Origin: Yoonia maricola
Lineage (GTDB): Bacteria > Pseudomonadota > Alphaproteobacteria > Rhodobacterales > Rhodobacteraceae
Reading direction: 5' to 3'
Length of the DNA stretch: 64,000 nucleotides
Assembly: GCF_002797915.1 (NCBI RefSeq)
Contig: NZ_PGTY01000001.1
Span: forward strand, 1,798,001 to 1,862,000
Shown here piece after piece: positions 16,405-24,406 of the stretch (positions within the stretch are counted from its first letter, which is position 1; each line of letters opens with the position of its first letter). The position numbers and the translations under genes are program-made. The notes beneath the pieces are model-generated. The model made no database searches. It saw only the letters and a program-made list of their open reading frames with translations, and was not told the origin of the DNA.

Positions 16405-17070
16405 ATGCCCCCTATACTGACGCTTTTACCAGAGCAGCTCATCGCCAGCGGAACGCAGCGCCAAATCTACCGCCACCCCACTGATCCTGAGAAAGTACTC
16501 AAAGTGCTGCGCGACGTGCCGTTGACCAAAGGGCGCGCGCGGCTTGCCACCACGACTGAACGCTTATTCCCCCGCATCCGCACGCGCTGGGCGCGTAAGG
16601 AATATCAAGAATACCTGCGTCTTATGTTGGGGCCATGGGCCAATCCGATAAAGCCACCGATCTCGCATATGTACGGGTTTGTGCAAACAAACCTTGGTCT
16701 GGCATGCGTGAGTGACGCCGTTCTTGAGGGCGGTCTTTTGGGTTTAACCTTGAAGGCAAAAACAAGCGCGCACGCATTATCCGCACCCGATCTCGCGCTG
16801 CTCAATGACACTATCCGTCGCCTTTACACCTATGATATTCGTGCCGGGGATATGACCGCACGCAACTTTGTTTTTGGCCATCGGCAGATTGCAGGTCATC
16901 AAGGCCCCCGCGAATGTGTACTTGTTGATGGGTTCGGCGATATCCACGCGATATCCATCCGTTCTTGGAGCCGCCATTTCAACCGGTTCGGACTTGATGA
17001 CAGCTGCAAACGACTGGCCCAAAAAACCGGGTTGACGTGGGACCAGCGCACCCGCCAATTTCAGCAATAA
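16405..17070 (+). CDS. YrbL-like (PhoP regulatory network) kinase-fold protein
   Basis: A 221-residue protein like the PhoP_reg/YrbL family. Visible are the N-terminal strand and loop SGTQRQIYRHPTDPEKVLKVL, where the Lys could hold ATP as in kinase folds, ARKEYQEYLRLM (the helix C Glu region), ISHMYGFVQTNLGLACVSD, and RAGDMTARNFVFG, which resembles a catalytic loop (D...N). VLVDGFGD stands where a DFG motif would be. Members of this family have no assigned substrate. The gene begins 24 bases after cobO and precedes the Lin0512 pair, so it seems to be in the B12 transcript. A phosphotransferase role here is inference. Confidence 0.75.
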   Translation: MPPILTLLPEQLIASGTQRQIYRHPTDPEKVLKVLRDVPLTKGRARLATTTERLFPRIRTRWARKEYQEYLRLMLGPWANPIKPPISHMYGFVQTNLGLACVSDAVLEGGLLGLTLKAKTSAHALSAPDLALLNDTIRRLYTYDIRAGDMTARNFVFGHRQIAGHQGPRECVLVDGFGDIHAISIRSWSRHFNRFGLDDSCKRLAQKTGLTWDQRTRQFQQ

Positions 17071-17087
17071 ACCAGATGGAGGCAGCC

Positions 17088-17432
17088 ATGCCCAAACACC
17101 GCGTCCTCACCGAATTCGGCATGGGCACCAGCCTGCGCCGACAGGATTATACCCAAGCGGCACGGCGCGGTTTGCAAGATGCGCTATGGCATAATTCGAT
17201 CAATATGGCCGAGCTTTTTGGCTTTCCCAAAGATGCGATGCTGATTGACGTCGAGATAGGGGTACAAGAACCCGATCAGGTTGATACCGCAAGCCTGATG
17301 GATATCTTCCCCTATGGCCAGCCCACCATCACCGTCCACCACGGCGGTCTTGATATCCCCCGCCCCGATGGCAAACCCACCGTAATTGCTAACGTGGCGA
17401 TCAACGTGTCGTTCGAAATGGAGCGCGCGTAA
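17088..17432 (+). CDS. Lin0512 family protein, first tandem copy
   Basis: A 114-residue protein of the Lin0512 family (TIGR02058), function not established. Signatures are EFGMGTSLRRQDYTQAARRG, then IDVEIGVQEPDQVD and ANVAINVSFEME. A GGAGGCAGCC ribosome site precedes the ATG at 17088. It overlaps the second copy by one base. Family members form small pterin-like folds in annotation, but I cannot verify this. Its place between cobO and bluB suggests a part in corrinoid or lower-ligand metabolism. Confidence 0.8.
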   Translation: MPKHRVLTEFGMGTSLRRQDYTQAARRGLQDALWHNSINMAELFGFPKDAMLIDVEIGVQEPDQVDTASLMDIFPYGQPTITVHHGGLDIPRPDGKPTVIANVAINVSFEMERA

Positions 17433-17791
17433 TGGAACAGCGTATCATCATCGAAATGGGCATGGGCAATGATCTGCACGGGATGGATTATCAAAAGGCA
17501 GCGCGCCGCGCGATTGAAGACGCGATCCGCCATTCGACCCTACCGATTTTCCAGAGCATCGACATCCCTCATACGGAGATGCGCGTGCTGGTGACTGTGG
17601 GCGTACAGGAACCGGACCAGATCGACCCAGAAGCGCTGAAATCTGGTCTGCCGCGCGGGCATGCGCAAGTGCAGGTTGTGAAAGGTGGGCTCAATATCCC
17701 GAATGCCGAGACAGGCGACACTGCCGTTGTTGCAACTGCGGCGGTTGAGGCGTTTTTGCCCAGCCAAGTGGGCAAATGGGTACAGAGCTGA
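17432..17791 (+). CDS. Lin0512 family protein, second tandem copy
   Basis: A 119-residue paralogue of the gene before it. It shares EMGMGNDLHGMDYQKAARRA, VGVQEPDQID and ATAAVEAFLP, and the family's DLHG motif is better kept here than in the first copy (which has SLRR). The two may form a hetero-oligomer with different roles. The ATG overlaps the TAA of the first copy, and the TGA directly abuts the bluB start, so all three are tightly coupled. Confidence 0.8.
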   Translation: MEQRIIIEMGMGNDLHGMDYQKAARRAIEDAIRHSTLPIFQSIDIPHTEMRVLVTVGVQEPDQIDPEALKSGLPRGHAQVQVVKGGLNIPNAETGDTAVVATAAVEAFLPSQVGKWVQS

Positions 17792-18415
17792 ATGGAACTC
17801 TCACAGGCCCATCGCGATGCGTTGCAGGACATCTTGCTATGGCGCCGCGACGTGCGGCATTTCTTGCCTGATCCTGTCCCGCGGGACGTTTTGGACCGGC
17901 TGCGCAAAGCGATGGATTTCGCGCCTTCGGTCGGCAATGCCCGGCCATGGCGGGTGCTGCATGTAAAATCAGAAGGGCTGCGCACGAAAATCACCCGTAA
18001 CTTCGAAGCGGCCAATGCCAAAGCAGCTGAACTCTATCAAGATGATCAGCGCGCCACCTATAACGCCCTGAAACTTGCGGGCCTGCGCGAAGCGCCTGTA
18101 CATCTTGCCATCTTCACGGATATCGCACCAGAGGCAGGCCACGGGCTAGGCCGCCAAACGATGCCAGAAATGCTCGCTTATTCCACGGTTGCAGCGATCC
18201 ATACGCTTTGGCTAGCCGCACGTGCAGAGAACCTTGGGGTTGGGTGGGTGTCGATCCTTGATCCGCAGGCGGTTGCCCGCAGTTTGGATGTCCCCAAGAA
18301 CTGGCAGTTGACCGGCTATCTGTGTTTGGGCAAGGCTGCGTCAGATGACGACACGCCACTGCTGCACCGCAAGACGTGGCAGGCTAACGCGCAGACGGAC
18401 TGGCAGGAGGTCTAA
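17792..18415 (+). CDS. bluB: 5,6-dimethylbenzimidazole synthase (BluB)
   Basis: A 207-residue flavin-destroying nitroreductase-fold enzyme: it turns reduced FMN and oxygen into 5,6-dimethylbenzimidazole, the lower ligand of B12. Seen are RRDVRHFLPDPVPRDVL, APSVGNARPWRVLHV, MPEMLAYSTVAAIHTLWLAARAENLGVGWVSIL and PKNWQLTGYLCLG. It begins right after the Lin0512 pair with no gap and closes the cobalamin set. Its end overlaps the convergent Nudix gene by 32 bases. Confidence 0.94.
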   Translation: MELSQAHRDALQDILLWRRDVRHFLPDPVPRDVLDRLRKAMDFAPSVGNARPWRVLHVKSEGLRTKITRNFEAANAKAAELYQDDQRATYNALKLAGLREAPVHLAIFTDIAPEAGHGLGRQTMPEMLAYSTVAAIHTLWLAARAENLGVGWVSILDPQAVARSLDVPKNWQLTGYLCLGKAASDDDTPLLHRKTWQANAQTDWQEV

Positions 18416-18851
18416 GCTCTTCAACCAAGCCAAGGGGGAAAAGAGGGATGGACCGCGCGGCAAGATCATCAAGATCAAACCAACGGGCAACGCAGGGCGT
18501 CCCGTTATCTTCTTTGAAATGGATCATCTCCGTCGCAGCGAACGCGCCGTCAGGAAACAAAACATCTGCGGCAAAAACAATTTCATGCCCTTGTTCGCCA
18601 TAGTGTTCATAAAGGTTCTCAAGTACAAGTGGCCGGCCCGCAACCGTCACCGTCACATTCAATTCCTCATCAAACTCTCGAATAAGCGCATCGCGCCAGG
18701 TTTCGCCAAACTCAACACCACCACCAAGTGGTCGCACGCCTTTGACAACACCCTGATCATCATTTACCTCGGCCGCCAAAAGACGGCCATCGCGCCAATG
18801 AAGACCGATAGCGATAACGCGGATAGTGGGTCTTGGTCGCCATACGGTCAC
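18384..18851 (-). CDS. Nudix hydrolase
   Basis: A 155-residue cytoplasmic hydrolase of nucleoside diphosphates linked to another group. The Nudix box is complete: GGVEFGETWRDALIREFDEE, which fits G-x5-E-x7-R-E-U-x-E-E. The exact substrate cannot be read. The ATG overlaps the stop of the TPP-enzyme gene (ATGA), so the two form an operon. The 3' end overlaps bluB on the other strand. Confidence 0.88.
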   Translation of the reverse strand: MTVWRPRPTIRVIAIGLHWRDGRLLAAEVNDDQGVVKGVRPLGGGVEFGETWRDALIREFDEELNVTVTVAGRPLVLENLYEHYGEQGHEIVFAADVLFPDGAFAATEMIHFKEDNGTPCVARWFDLDDLAARSIPLFPLGLVEELRPPASPSAR

Positions 18852-20485
18852 GATTTCAAGTCACTCAGGTTCAGCGAGGTTGCCAAGGCGTCTTCATCGA
18901 CCTGACATTCAAGCACGGCAACCGTCCCCGCCGCCTGCGCACGCGCGAATGCCGCCGGGAAGTCCTTGGATCGCGCAACCCGTTCTCCGTGCCCGCCATA
19001 GGACCGTGCAAGTGCCGCGAAGTCGGGGTTCGTCAATACCGTTCCCGACACGCGCCCCGGATATGTCTTTTCCTGATGCATGCGGATTGTGCCGTAGCGG
19101 CCGTTATTCATCACGATGACGATGGGCTTGGCACCATGCTGGATCGCCGTTGACATCTCATTGCAGGTCATCTGGAAACAGCCATCACCTGCAAGGCATA
19201 CCACCATGCGGTCAGGGTGTGCGATGGACGCCGATATTGCTGCCGGAAACCCGTAGCCCATTGATCCAGAGGTCGGTGCAAGCTGTGTGCCGTATTGTTT
19301 ATAAACAAAATAGCGATGCAGCCATGCCGCGTAATTCCCCGCGCCATTGGTCAGGATCGCGTCATCTGGCAGATGATCCGACAACCATTTGATGACGTCC
19401 TCTTGTTTCAAAGCACCGGGGCTTTCCTGTGGCTGTAGCCATTGTTCATAATCTGCCCGCGCCGCTGCGGTCCAACTTGCCCATTCGCCAGTATGTTCTG
19501 CATTCGCCAGCGCGCGTAGCACCGCAGGTGCTGTCGCGGTGATCGCGATATCGGGCGTATAAACCCGCCCCAACTCATCAGCATCTGCATGGACATGCAC
19601 AATGCGCTTTCCCGGCGCCGCCGGATCAACCAGCGTATAGCCTTGTGTCTCAATGTCGCCAAAGCGCGTGCCCAAAAGGATCAGCGTATCCGCCTCGCGC
19701 ACCCGCTGGGCCAGCTTGGGGCTGATGCCGACATTCAGATCACCGACGTAATTCGCATGGTGGTTGTCGATGTAGTCCTGACGGCGGAAGCTCACGGCAA
19801 TTGGCACCTGTTGGTTCTCAGCAAAGGCCTGCAAATCCACCTGCGCCTGTGGCGACCAATGTGGGCCGCCGACAACGACAAGTGGGCGTTGAGACTGAGC
19901 CAATTCATGCAAGATGATCTGGGCGGTATCAGCAGAAAGCGACGTTGAAGTGACCTCCGGCATGGTAAGGTCTGGCACATCTGCGTCAGCACTCAGCATA
20001 TTCTCTGGCAAGGCCAGCACCACGGGGCCGGGACGGCCTGACATCGCCACCCGAAAGGCGCGTCCGATGTATTCGGGCAGCCGATCCGTATCGTTGACCT
20101 GCGCCACCCATTTCGCCAGCCCGCCAAAGACGGCCCTATAATCGACCTCCTGAAACGTCTCACGATCCGTGTGCCGATTATCAATCTGGCCCACGAACAG
20201 CACCATTGGGGTGCTGTCCTGCATCGCAATGTGGATGCCGGCGGACGCATTGGTCGCACCGGGGCCGCGCGTGACAAAGCAAACGCCGGGCTTGCCAGTC
20301 ATTTTGCCATAGGCTTCGGCCATCATCGCAGCACCGCCTTCCTGACGGCAAACGATGTTGGGAATACCACTGTCATAAAGGCCGTCCAAAGCGGCGAGAA
20401 AGCTTTCGCCCGGGACCGAAAAAACCCGCTCTACCCCTAGCTTAACCAGTTGATCGCTCAGTATCTTTCCGCCGTGCCGGACCAT
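18848..20485 (-). CDS. Thiamine-diphosphate-dependent enzyme (acetolactate synthase-like)
   Basis: A 545-residue member of the acetohydroxyacid synthase/pyruvate oxidase family. The three domains are in order: the N-terminal PYR domain with the catalytic Glu in CRQEGGAAMMAEAYG, the middle domain (PLVVVGGPHWSPQA), and the PP domain with AGDGCFQMT...NNGRYGTIR that binds ThDP and magnesium. The ATG at 20485 has an AGGAGCC site; an in-frame ATG at 20539 does not. No regulatory subunit gene is near, so this is probably not the branched-chain AHAS; a decarboxylase, oxidase or carboligase of unknown substrate is more likely. Nudix gene follows by overlap. Confidence 0.85.
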   Translation of the reverse strand: MVRHGGKILSDQLVKLGVERVFSVPGESFLAALDGLYDSGIPNIVCRQEGGAAMMAEAYGKMTGKPGVCFVTRGPGATNASAGIHIAMQDSTPMVLFVGQIDNRHTDRETFQEVDYRAVFGGLAKWVAQVNDTDRLPEYIGRAFRVAMSGRPGPVVLALPENMLSADADVPDLTMPEVTSTSLSADTAQIILHELAQSQRPLVVVGGPHWSPQAQVDLQAFAENQQVPIAVSFRRQDYIDNHHANYVGDLNVGISPKLAQRVREADTLILLGTRFGDIETQGYTLVDPAAPGKRIVHVHADADELGRVYTPDIAITATAPAVLRALANAEHTGEWASWTAAARADYEQWLQPQESPGALKQEDVIKWLSDHLPDDAILTNGAGNYAAWLHRYFVYKQYGTQLAPTSGSMGYGFPAAISASIAHPDRMVVCLAGDGCFQMTCNEMSTAIQHGAKPIVIVMNNGRYGTIRMHQEKTYPGRVSGTVLTNPDFAALARSYGGHGERVARSKDFPAAFARAQAAGTVAVLECQVDEDALATSLNLSDLKS

Positions 20486-20602
20486 CGTTGGCTCCTGTAT
20501 AATTGCGATCAGCATGTGCCAGTCTGTGCGCCCTTGCAAGCCTTGTGCTGGCCAACGATAAAACCGGCGCTACCTTTGACGAAATCAGCAAAAGGAACAT
20601 TT

Positions 20603-21133
20603 ATGACCAAACTACTTGGCATCTCAGGCTCGCTGCGAAAAGCATCGACGAACACTCTTCTTATCCACAACGCAGCTGCCATTTTCGGTGCGGATGAATT
20701 CACCCTCGCCGACATTGATCTGCCGCTTTACAACGGCGACGTAGAAGACGCGGACGGCGTTCCTGCCAAGGTACAAACCTTGTCCGATCAGATCGCCGCG
20801 GCAGATGCCGTGATCATCTCAACCCCCGAATATAACAAAGCAATTTCGGGGTCACTCAAGAATGCGCTGGACTGGGTCAGCCGTACGAAAGGCGGGCCCT
20901 GGAACGGCAAACCGGTGGCGATCATGTCGGCCGCGGCGGGGCGGGCGGGCGGCGAGCGTGCGCAATTTTCACTGCGTCTGGCGATGATGGCATTTCGGCC
21001 TGATATCCTGCAGGGGCCGGAGGTTCTGCTGGCCAACTCCAGCAACGAATTTGATGAAAACGGCAAGCTGACGGGCGAGATGTACATCAAGATGCTGACC
21101 GAGCTGATGGACGCGCTAAAAGCCCGCATTTGA
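20603..21133 (+). CDS. NAD(P)H-dependent FMN reductase
   Basis: A 176-residue flavodoxin-like reductase. The FMN phosphate loop is GSLRKASTNTLL near the N terminus, STPEYNKAISGSLKNALDWVSR is the second flavin-binding loop, and MSAAAGRAGGERAQF the third. The ATG at 20603 follows an AAAGGAAC site. Such enzymes reduce quinones, chromate or free FMN; which one cannot be told. It is divergent from the TPP enzyme with a 117-base gap and is followed by the GTAC repeats. Confidence 0.88.
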   Translation: MTKLLGISGSLRKASTNTLLIHNAAAIFGADEFTLADIDLPLYNGDVEDADGVPAKVQTLSDQIAAADAVIISTPEYNKAISGSLKNALDWVSRTKGGPWNGKPVAIMSAAAGRAGGERAQFSLRLAMMAFRPDILQGPEVLLANSSNEFDENGKLTGEMYIKMLTELMDALKARI

Positions 21134-21134
21134 C

Positions 21135-21178
21135 GTACACAACGCGTACACATGCTGTACATAACCTGTACATACAAC
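21135..21178. repeat. Four GTAC direct repeats with exact 11-bp spacing
   Basis: GTAC begins at 21135, 21146, 21157 and 21168, with units GTACACAACGC, GTACACATGCT, GTACATAACCT and GTACATACAAC. The consensus is GTACAyAaCcT. The 11-bp step puts each unit on nearly the same face of the helix. It lies 68 bases before the next gene, where a promoter would be, so it may be a multi-site operator. Confidence 0.75.
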
Positions 21179-21245
21179 GATGCGGCTGGCAAATGCGGCG
21201 GGGCGGCCCTAAACTCTGCCCCAAAGCGACAATCGAGGAATTTCA

Positions 21246-21638
21246 ATGGCACGTGGCGCAGGTGGATCTGACGGTGGAACCGGCAGTTTTCTGATCGGAC
21301 TGATCATGATGGTCGGCGGTGGTTATCTGCTGCTGAACGGGATCGTGGTGCGGCCGAACTTTGGCTTCGGGGCGCGGGTGTTCGGGATCGGCGGGGTGCC
21401 GATCACCTCAGGCATGATCCTGATCCCGTTCATGTTCGGGGTGGGAATGATCTTCTACAATTCGAAGAACTGGATTGGCTGGGGGATCGCGGGGGCTTCC
21501 TTGGTTGCGCTGATCTTTGGGGTGATCGCAAATATGACGCTACAACTGGCCCGGATGAGCGCGTTTGATCTGATCGTGATACTGGTGCTGCTGGTGGGTG
21601 GGATTGGGTTGTTTTTGCGGTCGTTGCGGGCGGGCTGA
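21246..21638 (+). CDS. Four-helix membrane protein of unknown function
   Basis: A 130-residue protein. After a Gly-rich polar start come four hydrophobic segments: FLIGLIMMVGGGYLLLNGIV, ITSGMILIPFMFGVGMIFY, IGWGIAGASLVALIFGVIA and FDLIVILVLLVGGIGLFL. No known motif is seen. A GAGGAATTTCA site precedes the ATG. The tandem GTAC array lies just upstream and may control it. Confidence 0.7.
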   Translation: MARGAGGSDGGTGSFLIGLIMMVGGGYLLLNGIVVRPNFGFGARVFGIGGVPITSGMILIPFMFGVGMIFYNSKNWIGWGIAGASLVALIFGVIANMTLQLARMSAFDLIVILVLLVGGIGLFLRSLRAG

Positions 21639-21740
21639 ACGGCTGCTTTGAGCCCACTTTTTCGCTTTTCTGCAATGCGGCCAATGGCTGCTTCATAGAA
21701 AATATGTATTTTGATTTGTAAGCAAAATTCAAGGCCGCCT

Positions 21741-22505
21741 GTGAAGTCATTCCATCCGCGAAGAATTAAAGGCGCGTTGCGCTATCTTGAGATTAACGGC
21801 AGCGGCGTGCCAATTATCTTCCTTCATGGTTTGGGTTGCGCATCATCGTTTGAGTATCCGAGCATTGCTACCGCTGAACCTCTGGCAGACAAACATAGTA
21901 TTCTTGTCGACTTCTTTGGGTCCGGATACAGTGACTGGCCATCTGGCTTTGGCTACCGGATCGAAGACCACGCGCAGGTCATTTACGAACTAGTGGAACA
22001 TCTTGGCTTTGATGTTGTCGATCTCTACGGACATAGTTTGGGTGGAACGGTCGCTATTGAAACGGCAGGTTTGCTCAAAGATCGCGTCAGACATTTGGTT
22101 CTGTCAGAAGCCAATCTTGACAGTGGTGGCGGCCAATTCAGCCGCGACATCGCTAGCGTAAACGAAGACATTTATGTTCGTCAAAAACACTTGCGGACGG
22201 TCCAGCACTCTGTCGCATCTGGCAATGCGGACTGGGCTACAACCTTGCGACTTAGTGATCCTAAGTCGGTCTATCTTGGCGCGAAATCTCTTGTTGAAGG
22301 GTCGGCATCAGACTGGCGCGAACTTTTCTACAAGCATGCGGCACGGAAGAGTTACATCTTCGGCCAGCGGTCGCTTCCAAACGCAGATATCGAGGTCCTA
22401 ACTGAAAACGGGATCAAAACGCTTGTGGTTCGCGATGCGGGGCACTCAATGAGTTTAGAAAACCCCGAAGGTCTTGCCGCCGCTATTGCAGAGGCTCTCA
22501 CCTGA
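21741..22505 (+). CDS. Alpha/beta hydrolase
   Basis: A hydrolase of about 254 residues. The oxyanion part IIFLHGLGCASSFEY, the nucleophile elbow GHSLGG (Ser) and the late His in VRDAGHSMSLENP are in order. The start is uncertain: I use the GTG at 21741 (VKSFHPRRIKG), with AAGG seven bases ahead; a TTG at 21711 is in frame. Substrate is not known. The DNA is richer in A and T than the genes on both sides, which hints at recent arrival. Confidence 0.8.
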   Translation: MKSFHPRRIKGALRYLEINGSGVPIIFLHGLGCASSFEYPSIATAEPLADKHSILVDFFGSGYSDWPSGFGYRIEDHAQVIYELVEHLGFDVVDLYGHSLGGTVAIETAGLLKDRVRHLVLSEANLDSGGGQFSRDIASVNEDIYVRQKHLRTVQHSVASGNADWATTLRLSDPKSVYLGAKSLVEGSASDWRELFYKHAARKSYIFGQRSLPNADIEVLTENGIKTLVVRDAGHSMSLENPEGLAAAIAEALT

Positions 22506-22642
22506 TCCAATCTTTGTCGAGCATTGATCAACATAACCATCAGAACCGGACATTCCGCCCGACAAGTCCAACGGCAGCTCCGTCCCGCTTTGCTGACACT
22601 CACTTGTGATTTGAGAGGGCCCGCCCGCTGATGCTCGGCACA

Positions 22643-24217
22643 TCAATACCCGATCGCACACCCGTCCTTACGCGGATCACTCCCCCCTTCAAGCACACCG
22701 TCTTCATGCAGAAGGATCGCTTGTGACCCACCGATCGCCGTCTCAGGCCGCACCACGTTATGGCCCAGCGCACTCAACTCCGCTTTCACCGCATCGCTGT
22801 AGCCATCCTCGACCCGCAACTCATCGCTTTCGGCAAAGCAGCGGGGGGCGTCCATGGCCGCCTGTGGCGACAGTCCAAAATCGGTGATGTTGGTCACGAA
22901 GCGCGCGTGCCCGGTAGATTGGTACTGTCCGCCCATCACGCCGAAGGGCATATGCACTTTGCCCTCTTTCTTCAGCATCGCGGGGATGATCGTGTGCATG
23001 GGCCGTTTGCCGGGGCCGACCTCGTTGGGGTGCCCCTGTTCCAGCGTGAAACCGGCGCCTCGGTTCTGGAACAAGACGCCGAATTTGTCCGATGCGATGC
23101 CGGAGCCGAAGGAATGGAAGACCGAGTAGATCAGGGACACACACATGCGGTCTTTATCGACGACGGTGATGTAGATCGTATCTTTGTGCACTGCCTCGGC
23201 CCCCGGCAGTCCGGCGGGCATCGCCTTGCCGGGGTCGATCAACGCGGCGAGTTTTGCGGCAGTGTCAGGCGAGGTCATGTAGTCAAGCCGCGTCATGTAG
23301 CCGGGGTCCGACAGGAAGCGGTTGCGGGTGTCGTAGGCGAGTTTGGTTGCTTCGGCCTCGATGTGCGCGCGCTCTGCACCCCATGGGTCCATGCCTGCGA
23401 TGTCGAAGTGTTTGAGCATGTTCAGCAGCAGGATCGCGGTGGCCCCCTGCCCGTTGGGCGGATGCTCGTAGAGGTCCAACCCGCCGTAGTCGCCCATGAT
23501 CGGGTCTGTATAGTCGCAAGCGGTGTTTGCGAAATCGTCCAGCGTGTGGGTGCCGCCCAGTGCTTGCAGGGTAGCGACCATGTCTTCGGCGACTTCGCCT
23601 TCGTAGAAACCTTCGCGTCCGTCCATGGCGATACGGCGCAAGACTTGCGCCTGTTCAGGTGCGCGGAAAACCTGCCCCGGTTTCGGGGCGGCGTTGTTCA
23701 TCAGGTAAAGATCCCGCGCATGACCAGAGAGGTTATCCACAGCCTGCGCCCAATCCGATGCAACCCGTTCGGCGACGGGGATGCCTGCTTCGGCGTAGTG
23801 GATCGCAGGGGCAAGTGCTGCTTTGAGCCCCAGCTTGCCCCAGTCTTTTGATAGTGTGCAAAAGGCATCGACGGCACCGGGAACAGTGACAGCGTCGGCT
23901 GTGTAAGGTGCGATAATCGCACCTTTGCTGCGCATTGCCTCTGCATCAATCCCCGCAGGTGCACGCCCCGATCCATTCAACGCCACCACCCGGTCTTCGC
24001 CCGGTGGCGTCATCAGCACAAAACAATCCCCGCCGATCCCGGTCATCTGCGGCTCGCATAGCCCCAAAAGCACAGCCCCTGCGATGGCCCCGTCCATCGC
24101 ATTGCCGCCCGCTTCCATCATTTGCACGGCGACTTTCGCGGCCAGCGGGTGCGACGTGGCGCACATCCCATTGGTGGCGTAGACAGAAGACCGGCCTGGG
24201 TAGTGAAAATTGCGCAT
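22643..24217 (-). CDS. Gamma-glutamyltransferase
   Basis: A 524-residue Ntn-hydrolase made as one chain and cut into two subunits; it hydrolyses or transfers gamma-glutamyl groups, such as that of glutathione. Typical parts are GGNAMDGAIAGAVLLGLCEPQMTGIGGDCF, PPNGQGATAILLLNML and VHKDTIYITVVDKDRMCVS, where the Thr of DTIY is the likely new N terminus and nucleophile. The usual TTH is TIY here, which is less common. No signal peptide is seen, so it may be cytoplasmic. The N-terminal region contains the 21-base palindrome at 23905-23925. Confidence 0.87.
   Translation of the reverse strand: MRNFHYPGRSSVYATNGMCATSHPLAAKVAVQMMEAGGNAMDGAIAGAVLLGLCEPQMTGIGGDCFVLMTPPGEDRVVALNGSGRAPAGIDAEAMRSKGAIIAPYTADAVTVPGAVDAFCTLSKDWGKLGLKAALAPAIHYAEAGIPVAERVASDWAQAVDNLSGHARDLYLMNNAAPKPGQVFRAPEQAQVLRRIAMDGREGFYEGEVAEDMVATLQALGGTHTLDDFANTACDYTDPIMGDYGGLDLYEHPPNGQGATAILLLNMLKHFDIAGMDPWGAERAHIEAEATKLAYDTRNRFLSDPGYMTRLDYMTSPDTAAKLAALIDPGKAMPAGLPGAEAVHKDTIYITVVDKDRMCVSLIYSVFHSFGSGIASDKFGVLFQNRGAGFTLEQGHPNEVGPGKRPMHTIIPAMLKKEGKVHMPFGVMGGQYQSTGHARFVTNITDFGLSPQAAMDAPRCFAESDELRVEDGYSDAVKAELSALGHNVVRPETAIGGSQAILLHEDGVLEGGSDPRKDGCAIGY
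23905..23925. repeat. 21-base palindrome inside the gamma-glutamyltransferase gene
   Basis: Arms AAGGTGCGAT and ATCGCACCTT with a single A in the centre. On the coding strand it reads on into TAC and encodes KGAIIAPY. Its AAGGTG/CACCTT arms match the outer part of the palindromes at 15689 and 55942, and its GTAAGGTGCG edge is also found in the latter. It lies in a loop-like part of the protein ahead of the conserved DAVTVPGAVDAF. Confidence 0.6.
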
Positions 24218-24406
24218 GTCGGGCCTTTCATTTGCTGTTGTGTCCAGACTAGCGCGTCAGTGGGTCTGTGCAATGGCGGATACCGCGTTTGTAGAGAGGG
24301 CGAGCGTTTTCGGACCAACATGAAGGAGAACTGTGGTATCATTATTGCGGGGTTTTCCTTTGCTGCCGAGAGGCGTAGCTTTTGCGAATAGGATGGAGGT
24401 TTCAGC

